Below are positions 16,576 through 24,330 of a stretch of 64,000 bases of DNA, in pieces; within the stretch, counting starts at the first letter, position 1, and the number at the start of each line of letters is the position of its first letter. The stretch is from positions 62,001 through 126,000 of the forward strand of contig JAQYWC010000044.1 of the NCBI GenBank assembly GCA_030145245.1. The letters are read 5' to 3'. The translations under genes were made by a program, and so were the position numbers. The notes beneath the pieces were generated by a model. That model worked only from the letters and a program-made list of their open reading frames with translations. It did not search any database and was not told where the DNA came from. Origin of the DNA: Desulfobacterium sp. (lineage in GTDB: Bacteria; Desulfobacterota; Desulfobacteria; Desulfobacterales; Desulfobacteraceae).

Positions 16576-18279
16576 ATGAAACAAATTGTTAATCGATTAT
16601 TTGTTTTTTCAATGGTTCTCTTGTTTTGCGCCATGCCTGCCATGGCTCAAAACACGGGCACCATTTCCGCATCCACCTACAGCGCGGGTGATGTGGTAAC
16701 AATCAGCGGAACCATCGCACCCGGCGCAGACCTGTTTTTGACCATTGCAGCCAAAGACAGATTCGCCCCCAAGGACACCGACGGAAAGACCGAGGTAAAG
16801 AAACTTGCCAAGGATGCCAAGAAGAAAGGGTTCACCACGGACACCAGCATCCCGGTCCTCTACTACATGCTGACCTCAAATCCTGGAAAATTTGGTAAGG
16901 TTGTCGATAAGAAATTCGGCGGTCCCTCCTTCTTCACCCAGAAGGGGAAAAGGGGTCTCTACAGCACCACCATGTTCAAGCTCAACAAGTGGAAGGACCT
17001 GAATGACGTAACAAAAAGCATGCTTGGCGCCATCAGCAACGAAGCCGAGTGGAACTTTTACAAATACGCCCATGAGTCAAGCTACGGTATCAACACCATT
17101 ACCAAAGAGCTGACCCGTGTGGGCAAGGTGACCATCTTCTCCAGAAGCGTTCTCACCGACCACGGAACCTCCGGCAGCTACTGGGACAAGGGCACAAAGA
17201 TCGACCTTGACAAGACCACCGGTAAGTTCACCGCATCCTTCAAGACCTACCGCCACACCCCGCCTGACACTGAGTTCAACGTGTTTGTAAACGGCGCTGC
17301 CGCAGGCGACTACAAGCTTGAGCCCAAAGGCTTCTGGCTCGACAAGGGCGGTCGCTACATGAACCCCCTCTGGATCATCATCGGCGCCATCCTCGTGGGC
17401 GCCTACTTCTCCATGATCGGCGCTGCCGGCGGAATGCTCATGGCGGCCTTCCAGGTAATGGTCGTGCAAACGGCAGGTCCCGTTGGTATCAATGCGGCCA
17501 ACGTTCTTCGGCCTTCCAACATCGCCCTCACCCTGTTCTCCCCCCTTGGATCCTTCTACCGCTTTGCCGTAAAAGAGCGCAGGGTTGCATGGCCCGTAGG
17601 TCTCTCCTTTGGTGTGGGTATCTTCATCGGTTCCGTATGGCTTGGCCAGTACGCCATCGAGTACCTGCCCATGAAGACCTACAAAGAGTGGCTCGCCATT
17701 CTGGTTGTACTCATGGGATTCAAGACCCTCCAGGAGCTCACCCCCAAGGCCATGGAGAAGAGAAAGAATATCAAGGCCATGGTCCAGAAGTTCAACGCAG
17801 CTGTTGCCAAGGCCAAGACAGACGGCTCTGCAGCAGAGATGGGTTCCATCGAGCCTGTCAAGGGCAGCCTCACAGACTACAGATTCAAGTTCTGGGGTGA
17901 AGAGTTCAGGATCAATCCCCTTCTCTTCGGAATCCTCGGCCTGGGTATCGGTATCGTCTCCAGAAGTTTCGGTATCGGCGGTGGTTTCCTCCTGGTACCC
18001 GCCATGACAAGCCTTGGCGCCCTTCCCATGTACGTTGCCGTTCCCATCGCCCTTGTAGGTACCTGCTTTTCAAGTATCGGTTCCTTTATCGGTTACCTTC
18101 TCAACGGCTACCTTCCAGATCTCTGGCTGGCCATCTCCATCATCATCGGTGGTTTTGCCGGCGGTATGCTGGGAAGCCGTCTCCAGACCCTGTTCAGCGA
18201 AATTCAGCTCAAATGGGTTCTGGCCATCACTCTTTTCTTCCTGTTCTTCCGGTTCTTTAAGATCGAGATCTGGATCTAA
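16576..18279 (+). CDS. TauE/SafE-family transporter with N-terminal periplasmic domain
   Basis: 567 residues. A signal peptide (cleavage after PAMAQ, about residue 25) is followed by a roughly 230-residue periplasmic domain without known motifs, then about eight membrane segments (from residue 270) with the two TauE/SafE half-repeats, AAGGMLMAAFQV and GIGGGFLLVPAM. Such proteins are anion carriers linked to sulfite, sulfonate or sulfoacetate. The normal family length is about 260, so the extra periplasmic part and a basic cytosolic loop (about 395-445) are additions, as in long variants from sulfate reducers. The end of the gene is followed by a degenerate tandem copy of its own 3' end. First gene of a cluster with a two-component system. 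Confidence 0.85.
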   Translation: MKQIVNRLFVFSMVLLFCAMPAMAQNTGTISASTYSAGDVVTISGTIAPGADLFLTIAAKDRFAPKDTDGKTEVKKLAKDAKKKGFTTDTSIPVLYYMLTSNPGKFGKVVDKKFGGPSFFTQKGKRGLYSTTMFKLNKWKDLNDVTKSMLGAISNEAEWNFYKYAHESSYGINTITKELTRVGKVTIFSRSVLTDHGTSGSYWDKGTKIDLDKTTGKFTASFKTYRHTPPDTEFNVFVNGAAAGDYKLEPKGFWLDKGGRYMNPLWIIIGAILVGAYFSMIGAAGGMLMAAFQVMVVQTAGPVGINAANVLRPSNIALTLFSPLGSFYRFAVKERRVAWPVGLSFGVGIFIGSVWLGQYAIEYLPMKTYKEWLAILVVLMGFKTLQELTPKAMEKRKNIKAMVQKFNAAVAKAKTDGSAAEMGSIEPVKGSLTDYRFKFWGEEFRINPLLFGILGLGIGIVSRSFGIGGGFLLVPAMTSLGALPMYVAVPIALVGTCFSSIGSFIGYLLNGYLPDLWLAISIIIGGFAGGMLGSRLQTLFSEIQLKWVLAITLFFLFFRFFKIEIWI

Positions 18280-18376
18280 CGGTGATGTGTAGCGCAAAAG
18301 CCATCACTCTTTTCTTCCTGGTCTTCAGTTTTTTTAAGATTGAGATCTGGATCTAATGATGATAGAGTAGCGCAAA
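18223..18376 (+). repeat. 77-bp imperfect tandem repeat of the 3' end of the TauE-like gene
   Basis: Bases 18223-18299 (last 19 codons plus 20 bases) are repeated at 18300-18376. Both units contain GATCTGGATCTAA-like stop regions and end in TAGCGCAAA. The second copy is mutated and outside the gene: a duplication remnant. Confidence 0.85.
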
Positions 18377-18389
18377 GTTTAGAGTAAAT

Positions 18390-18428
18390 GACAGGGGTGT
18401 TGCGAAAGCAACCCCCCTGTCTGATTTT
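18390..18428 (+). terminator. Intrinsic terminator after the TauE-like gene
   Basis: GACAGGGG(T)GTTGC, a GAAA tetraloop and GCAAC(C)CCCCTGTC form a long G/C-rich stem followed by TGATTTTG. It separates the transporter gene from the next four genes, allowing different expression levels. Confidence 0.75.
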
Positions 18429-18469
18429 GACCACCCGCAACATAAGCAGGCAGACAAAGGTTTTATACG

Positions 18470-19045
18470 ATGGACAGCCTCCTTGACACCCTCTGGGACC
18501 AGATCTTAATTTACAGTCTTAAGACAGCCGCCCTGTTAGACACCCTTTTAACCCCCCTTCACCCCCTGGGGCCCACAGCCATAATATTCCTGCTCGCCTT
18601 TTCCATGGTTCTGTTGTCCGGCGTTTTCCGTGCCTCCTACACAACCAAACGCCACCAGCAGCTGGAAAAGGACTTTCAGTACTGGTACGGCATCCGCCAG
18701 GAAGCGGCCAACCATGCGGACAGGGAAAAGGGAAAAGCCATGGCAAAAAACATCGACCAGGCCAAGCTCAACCGGGCTTACTACGACTACTTTTTCGAAG
18801 GATTGATGAAGACCCTGATCACCACCTGGCTGCCCCTCCTCCTGATGCTGGCCTATGTCAACAACGCCTTCAACCCAGCTGCCCTTGCCCGGGTCTTTGG
18901 AAGCGAAACCCTGTTTGAGTTTCACACGGTAAAGGCAAGCGCCGTGTTCTGGTACTTTGTCTCGGCCCTGTTGTCGTTTATCGGCATTGCCATTGCCAAG
19001 TACCTGTACAAGAGAAAGAGCCATAGCCATCGGGGACAGATTTGA
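18470..19045 (+). CDS. Three-TM membrane protein with central helical hairpin (possibly EMC3/DUF106-like)
   Basis: 191 residues. Membrane segments at about 38-57, 113-131 and 154-176, with a charged, helical, coiled-coil-like region (about 60-108, KRHQQLEKDFQYWYG to KLNRAYYDYFFEG) between the first two. This topology resembles the DUF106/EMC3/YidC-like insertase superfamily, but the resemblance is by layout only. The C-terminal residues HRGQI are read from a palindromic repeat that overlaps the stop codon. It lies between the TauE-like gene and the sensor genes. Function unknown. Confidence 0.7.
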   Translation: MDSLLDTLWDQILIYSLKTAALLDTLLTPLHPLGPTAIIFLLAFSMVLLSGVFRASYTTKRHQQLEKDFQYWYGIRQEAANHADREKGKAMAKNIDQAKLNRAYYDYFFEGLMKTLITTWLPLLLMLAYVNNAFNPAALARVFGSETLFEFHTVKASAVFWYFVSALLSFIGIAIAKYLYKRKSHSHRGQI

Positions 19046-19080
19046 AATCTGTCCCCATTGCACAAAATCTGTCCCCATTG
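19032..19080. repeat. REP-like palindrome plus half copy
   Basis: 19032-19056 is a perfect 25-base palindrome (12-base arms GGGGACAGATTT / AAATCTGTCCCC around one G). A second half-site, AAATCTGTCCCCATTG, follows at 19065-19080, repeating the sequence of 19045-19060. Such GGGGACAG... units are widespread in proteobacteria. No REP-associated transposase is in the window. Confidence 0.8.
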
Positions 19081-19103
19081 AACACCAGGCCGGAAGAAAG
19101 TAG

Positions 19104-19568
19104 ATGAAACACGCCTCAAAGCAATATACAGCCCTGGTTGTCACGGCTTTTCTCGGAATTCTCATCCCCGACATAGCCCATGCAACCCAGATGCACTCGG
19201 GCTCCGAGGGCATCATCGTCCACCAGCTCGGGCACCTTTTTTTCCTCCTCTCCATGGTGACCCTTATCCTCACCATCAACGGCCAGGGGCTTGACCGGGA
19301 AAGGGGATGGCGGTTAATCCAATACTCGGCCCTGTTTTTCATCCTCTGGAACCTGGACGCCCTGGCGGTTCACTTCCTTGACAACCAGATCGCGGCCGTG
19401 GATGTCAAAACCCTGTCCGTGTGGCAGATCCAAATAGATCCCGCAAACAACAGCCGGGCCCTTGCCAACTTCTATTATATCCTGAAGCTTGACCACCTTT
19501 TATGCGTCCCGGCCATCGCCCTGTTCTACCGGGGACTCTCAAAGCTTCTTGCCGGGGAGGAGGCATGA
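19104..19568 (+). CDS. Small His-rich membrane protein linked to a sensor kinase
   Basis: 154 residues. A signal or first membrane segment (about 8-26) is followed by a short outside loop with MHSGSEG, then membrane segments near 38-58, 75-95 and 130-150. Conserved-looking histidines lie near membranes (VHQLGHLFF, AVHFLDNQ, KLDHLL), which could bind haem or metal, not shown. Its stop overlaps the start of the histidine kinase (ATGA), so both are translationally coupled; it is likely an accessory sensor subunit. No known family recognised. Confidence 0.75.
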   Translation: MKHASKQYTALVVTAFLGILIPDIAHATQMHSGSEGIIVHQLGHLFFLLSMVTLILTINGQGLDRERGWRLIQYSALFFILWNLDALAVHFLDNQIAAVDVKTLSVWQIQIDPANNSRALANFYYILKLDHLLCVPAIALFYRGLSKLLAGEEA

Positions 19569-21082
19569 TATTCCCTTACACCCCCATCCTGGCCGTGGAT
19601 GTCCTTGGCTCCTTTGCCATGATCATCATCTCCACCATCTCCCTGCACAAGGCAAGGATGCTAAGGGAGAAGCACCCAGCCAACATGGTTTACCTCTATC
19701 TCATGTGGATCAGCTCGGGGTTCACCATCTTTGCCCTGTCCCGGTCCTTTGGCCACATCCTGAAGCAGCTGCTCGTCCTCTCGTCCAACGGTGAAATCTG
19801 GCATACCATCGGCCCCTACTCCGGCACCATCAACACGGTTTCGTTCATGCTGGTGGGGCTGATAACCCTCTTTTTCAAGCAGAGCTGGAACATAAACCGG
19901 AAGATCCTGAGCAGCCGCAGGGCCCTTGAAAAGACCCACCTCAAACTTGTTCACCTGAACCAGAACCTTGAACAGCAGGTTATCGAGCGCACCGAAATGC
20001 TCACCGCCAGCGAACACAAATGCCGCAGGATCTTTGAACAGTCCCTGGACACCATCCTGGTAACGGACAGCCAGTGGAAGATCATCGAGATCAATCCTGC
20101 CGGCATCCCCATGACCGGCTACACCAAGGAGGAGATGGTCACAGGCGAGATGCACATCAAGATGCTCTTTGCCGACGGCAGGGAATGGGAACGGATCCAG
20201 GGCCACATCAACGCCCATGAATTCATCCTCAACGAAGAGACCGCCTTTGTCCGGCCCAACGGAGAGAACCTGCTGGTGATGATCACCTGCGGGGTCGACT
20301 ACGGCGCCTTTGGCTGTGCCAGGACCTACCACTTCATCATCAAGAACATCAACGAGAAAAAGATGATGGAAAAACAGATGGCCCAGGCCGAAAAGCTTGC
20401 CGCCCTTGGGGAGCTCTCCGCAGGGGTCGCCCATGAGATCAACAATCCCCTGGGCATCATCCTTGGCTATACCCAGCTTCTTCTCAAGCAGGAGCCGGAA
20501 AGCGTCCAGACCACCCACGATGATCTGAAGATCATCGAAAAGCATGTCCACGCCTGCAGAAACGTTGTTTCCGACCTGCTCACCTTTTCCCGGAAAAACT
20601 CGGTGGACGATGACCGGATCAACATGAACCAGGTGGTGGACGACGTGGTGAAATTTCTAATCAACCATCCCGACCTGAGGCAGATCGAAACGGACCTCAA
20701 CCTGTGGAAAGGCCGGCAGCTTTTGGTCACGGGCAACGAGCAGGAGCTGCGGCAGGTGATGATCAACCTCCTGATCAATGGGGGCTACGCCCTGGGAAAA
20801 AAAGGGACCATCACCATTACAACCACCGAAAACAACCACAACCAGGTTCTCATCGCAGTCAGGGACAATGGCCCGGGTATCAGCCAGGAAACCCTGGAAA
20901 AAATATTCAACCCCTTTTTCACCACAAAACCGGTGGGAAAAGGAACAGGCCTTGGCCTTTCGGTGAGTTACGGTATCATCGCAAACCATGGCGGAGACAT
21001 TACCGTGGAAAGCAGCCCTGGCCAGGGCACGGTATTTACCATCATGCTTCCCAGGGCTGAGGAAAACGGAGAGGTCGAATGA
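19565..21082 (+). CDS. Membrane-bound PAS sensor histidine kinase
   Basis: 505 residues: three membrane segments in the first 110 residues, coiled coil about 115-145, PAS domain about 150-265, H-box [15 protein letters not shown] (His about 289), and the ATPase domain with N, G1 (DNGPGI) and G2 ([13 protein letters not shown]) boxes. It should phosphorylate the NtrC-type regulator encoded directly downstream with a 4-base overlap. The ATG at 19565 overlaps the previous stop; an earlier in-frame ATG at 19502 lies within that gene. The signal is unknown; the TauE-like transporter suggests a sulfur oxyanion or sulfonate. Confidence 0.9.
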   Translation: MIFPYTPILAVDVLGSFAMIIISTISLHKARMLREKHPANMVYLYLMWISSGFTIFALSRSFGHILKQLLVLSSNGEIWHTIGPYSGTINTVSFMLVGLITLFFKQSWNINRKILSSRRALEKTHLKLVHLNQNLEQQVIERTEMLTASEHKCRRIFEQSLDTILVTDSQWKIIEINPAGIPMTGYTKEEMVTGEMHIKMLFADGREWERIQGHINAHEFILNEETAFVRPNGENLLVMITCGVDYGAFGCARTYHFIIKNINEKKMMEKQMAQAEKLAALGELSAGVAHEINNPLGIILGYTQLLLKQEPESVQTTHDDLKIIEKHVHACRNVVSDLLTFSRKNSVDDDRINMNQVVDDVVKFLINHPDLRQIETDLNLWKGRQLLVTGNEQELRQVMINLLINGGYALGKKGTITITTTENNHNQVLIAVRDNGPGISQETLEKIFNPFFTTKPVGKGTGLGLSVSYGIIANHGGDITVESSPGQGTVFTIMLPRAEENGEVE

Positions 21083-22476
21083 TAAAGGGCAGGATTCTTG
21101 TTGTTGACGATGAAAAAGACATGACAATGCTCCTTAAACGGATCCTGGAACCGGAACTCGATTGCACGGTCACGGCCGCATTTTCAGCCGAGATGGCCCT
21201 CACCATCCTGGGCCAGGAATCCTTTGACCTGGTCCTGTGCGACATCCGCATGCCCGGCATGGACGGCTTTGAGCTCCTCGACCATGTGGTGGAACACTAT
21301 CCCGGTCTCACCATGGTCATGATAACAGGCTTTGGCAGCATCGACGTTGCCGTGGACGCCATCAAAAAAGGAGCCTATGACTTCATCTCCAAACCCTTTG
21401 ACCAGGACGAGATCATCTTCCGGGTCAGGAAGGCCCTGGAGCGCAGCCTGCTCTTAAAAGAGAACCAGAAGCTCCAGAAGGAGAAAAAGGGCTCCTTTGG
21501 CAAGCTCATCGGAGAAAGCCCGGCCATGGAGGCGGTGTTTCAGAAGATCTCCATGGTGGCGGAAAGCAACGTGACCGTGCTGATCACAGGGGAATCCGGC
21601 ACGGGCAAGGACCTGACCGCACAATCCATCCACTACCTGAGCCAGCGAAAAGAGAACTCCTATATCCCCATCAACTGCCCCACGGTTCCCGAACATATCC
21701 TGGAAAGCGAGCTGTTCGGCTACAAAAAAGGGGCCTTCACCAATGCCACACGGGACAAGAAAGGGCTGTTCCAGGAGGCGGACCAGGGGACCCTGTTCCT
21801 CGATGAGATCGGCGACATCAGCCCCACCATTCAGACCAAGCTCCTCCGGGTCCTCCAGGAACGGGAGATAAAACCCCTGGGAGACACGAAATCGGTCAAG
21901 ATCGACGTAAGGATCATCGCCTCCACCAACCGGAATCTCCATCAGAAGATCTCCGAGGGGGAGTTTCGCGAGGATTTCTTCTACCGGCTCAATGTGTTTA
22001 CCATTGAACTGCCCTCGCTAAGGGAGAGAATCACCGATATCCCGGGCATTGCCCGGCACCTGGTCACCAAGCACTGCAAGAACCTCAACCGGCCGGAAAA
22101 AAGGATCTCCGAGAAGCTGATGACCCGGCTCATGCAGCAGGCCTGGCCCGGAAACGTGCGGGAGCTTGAGAACGCCCTGATCCAGGGCATCCTCTCCGCC
22201 GAATCAGACACCATCACCTGCTCGGACATTCCCCTGGACGCCACCGGCCCCCAGGCCCTGTCCCTGGATCACCTGGACCAGGACACCCTCCACAAGCTGC
22301 CCTACAAAGAGGCCAAGGAGGAGATGCTGACCCGGTTCAACCACAACTACATCGGCGCCATGCTGTCCCTGTCCGGGGGCAACGTCACCAAGGCGGCCAA
22401 ACGGTGCAGACTCGAGCGCCAGGCCCTGCAGCAGATCATGAAGCGCTTCAAAATAAGCGCCGACAGGTTCCGATAG
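21079..22476 (+). CDS. NtrC-type sigma-54 response regulator
   Basis: 465 residues: receiver domain 1-120 (phospho-Asp in LVLCDIRMPG, about residue 55), AAA+ domain about 140-375 with Walker A GESGTGKD and Walker B LFLDEIGD, and a C-terminal Fis-type helix-turn-helix (GNVTKAAKRCRLERQALQQIM). The sigma-54 contact loop reads GAFTNA rather than GAFTGA. Start overlaps the kinase stop. A likely target is the candidate sigma-54 promoter before the TauE-like gene at 16420. Confidence 0.92.
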   Translation: MIKGRILVVDDEKDMTMLLKRILEPELDCTVTAAFSAEMALTILGQESFDLVLCDIRMPGMDGFELLDHVVEHYPGLTMVMITGFGSIDVAVDAIKKGAYDFISKPFDQDEIIFRVRKALERSLLLKENQKLQKEKKGSFGKLIGESPAMEAVFQKISMVAESNVTVLITGESGTGKDLTAQSIHYLSQRKENSYIPINCPTVPEHILESELFGYKKGAFTNATRDKKGLFQEADQGTLFLDEIGDISPTIQTKLLRVLQEREIKPLGDTKSVKIDVRIIASTNRNLHQKISEGEFREDFFYRLNVFTIELPSLRERITDIPGIARHLVTKHCKNLNRPEKRISEKLMTRLMQQAWPGNVRELENALIQGILSAESDTITCSDIPLDATGPQALSLDHLDQDTLHKLPYKEAKEEMLTRFNHNYIGAMLSLSGGNVTKAAKRCRLERQALQQIMKRFKISADRFR

Positions 22477-22670
22477 CCCCGGCCCCATTGACCATGCGGT
22501 TTTCTAACCGGATGGTGCTGACTTCTCTTGACAAAGCACAGATTTTCATCTAAATATCGCCCGAAAATAATTTTTTGTACAAGGGTTAGGAGATAGTCCC
22601 AAAATCTGACGACCCCCGAATCTGGTGCGTGTATCACCCACGTTCCCACCCGTAAAAGGATGTTTTTTAA

Positions 22671-23144
22671 ATGCGCACCCCATCAATACCTGCGGACAAC
22701 AGGTATCCCATAATCGGATGGAAAGAATGGCTGTTTTTTCCCGACCTGGAGATACCCGCCATTAAAGCCAAAATCGACACAGGCGCCCGAACTTCAGCGA
22801 TTCACACCTTCAGTATCGAGGAGTATACCGTCCAAGGGCAGCTGATGGTACGGTTTGGCGTCCATCCGTTGCAGAAACGGCGTGATGTCGAACTGTTCTG
22901 TGAAGCACCGGTGGTGGACCGCCGTCGGGTGAAAGACTCGGGCGGGCACACGGAGATGCGCTATTTCATTGAGACCACGGTTGTTCTGGGAGAGAGGAAA
23001 TGGCCCATCCACATGACCCTGACCAACCGGGATCGTATGATGTTCAGGATGTTGTTAGGTCGAACCGCCCTGGAAAAACGGTTTATCATCGATCCGGGCC
23101 GGGCGTATCTTGGCGGACGCAAACTTGAAAAAGCCTATAAATAA
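22671..23144 (+). CDS. rimB: RimB-like retropepsin-fold protease (PF05618 type)
   Basis: 157 residues. The central motif KIDTGARTSAIH is the aspartyl-protease-like DTGA motif of the family named ATP-dependent zinc protease, which is linked with RimK in several bacteria. The C-terminal part has LLGRTALEKRFIIDPGRAYL, typical of the family. It lies 27 bases before rimK and the pair is probably an operon. In the RimABK systems described in Pseudomonas, RimB trims glutamate tails added to ribosomal protein S6. That role here is inferred from homology and synteny. Confidence 0.85.
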   Translation: MRTPSIPADNRYPIIGWKEWLFFPDLEIPAIKAKIDTGARTSAIHTFSIEEYTVQGQLMVRFGVHPLQKRRDVELFCEAPVVDRRRVKDSGGHTEMRYFIETTVVLGERKWPIHMTLTNRDRMMFRMLLGRTALEKRFIIDPGRAYLGGRKLEKAYK

Positions 23145-23171
23145 AAGGCTTTAATTGGAGAACGAACAACT

Positions 23172-24077
23172 ATGAAAATTGGTATTCTCTCCCGGAAGGC
23201 AGAGCTTTATTCCACTCGCCGACTGGTTGAAGCCGCAAAAGAACGCGGCCATGAAGTGCATGTCATCAACCCCCTGCGCTGCTACATGGACATCACCTCC
23301 CACAATCCGGCCATTCACTATAAAGGGGAAAAGCTGGAAGGGTTTGATGCCATTATCCCGCGCATCGGTGCTTCCATAACTTTTTACGGAACTGCGGTGG
23401 TCCGCCAGTTCGAGATGATGGGGGTTTACTGCGTGAACGAATCGGTTGCCATCAGCCGCTCCCGGGACAAGCTTCGCAGCCTGCAACTGCTGGCACGCAA
23501 GGGCATTGGCCTGCCGGTCACCGGGTTTGCCCACAGCACCAAGTTTACGGATGATCTGATCGCCATGGTGGGCGGCTCTCCCCTGGTGGTGAAAATGATC
23601 GAGGGCACCCAGGGCGTTGGCGTGGTGCTTGCCGAAACGAAAAAGGCGGCCCAGAGTGTTATCCAGGCGTTTAGAAGCCTGAAAGCCAATATTCTGGTTC
23701 AGGAATACATAAAGGAATCCAACGGCAGTGATATCCGGTGCTGGGTCATTGGTAAAAAAGTTGTGGCAGCCATGCGGCGCCAGGGTCCGGAAGGGGAATT
23801 CCGGTCCAACCTCCACCAGGGGGGAAAGGCGACAAATGTGAAGATTACACCTGAGGAGCGCTCAACCGCCATGCGGGCAGCCAAGATAATGGGCTTGCGG
23901 GTCGCCGGTGTGGACCTGCTGCGGTCAAATCACGGGCCGGTGGTCATGGAAGTCAACTCATCACCCGGTCTGGAAGGCATCGAAACTATCACAGGGATTG
24001 ATGTGGCCGGCATGGTGATCGATTTTATTGAAAAAAATGCCTGCCCCGGCAAAACCAGCACCAAAGGCAAGGGATAG
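23172..24077 (+). CDS. rimK: RimK-type alpha-L-glutamate ligase (ATP-grasp)
   Basis: 301 residues, as for RimK. The N-terminal domain begins [15 protein letters not shown] and carries RCYMDIT; the ATP-grasp part has [37 protein letters not shown]-type IRCWVIG and the metal-binding [14 protein letters not shown]. It adds glutamate to protein or peptide C-termini, typically S6. GGAG RBS. In E. coli rimK is also near S6 modification genes; here the S6 gene is not in the window. Confidence 0.92.
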   Translation: MKIGILSRKAELYSTRRLVEAAKERGHEVHVINPLRCYMDITSHNPAIHYKGEKLEGFDAIIPRIGASITFYGTAVVRQFEMMGVYCVNESVAISRSRDKLRSLQLLARKGIGLPVTGFAHSTKFTDDLIAMVGGSPLVVKMIEGTQGVGVVLAETKKAAQSVIQAFRSLKANILVQEYIKESNGSDIRCWVIGKKVVAAMRRQGPEGEFRSNLHQGGKATNVKITPEERSTAMRAAKIMGLRVAGVDLLRSNHGPVVMEVNSSPGLEGIETITGIDVAGMVIDFIEKNACPGKTSTKGKG

Positions 24078-24086
24078 CATGGAACG

Positions 24087-24115
24087 CCCCCATGGCCATC
24101 GCCGGACCATGGGGG
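24087..24115. terminator. Hairpin after rimK
   Basis: CCCCCATGG pairs with CCATGGGGG around an 11-base loop, directly after the rimK stop. No T-run follows, so the terminator role is uncertain. Confidence 0.4.
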
Positions 24116-24330
24116 ACCGGGAGGTATAAAGAAAAGCCGAGAAAGAGGTCCAGGCCAATCGCCCCCCACGCCCCAGTGCTGGTGATCCCTCCCATGCCGC
24201 CTCCTCCCATGATTGATGTTAAAACCAAAATTATTCATACAGCTCTTTCATAAAAGCTTGCGGTTCTGCGCCAGAGGGATAAAATGGACAAGCGTGTCAT
24301 AAAAAATCCGTAGACGTAAACAACACATGG

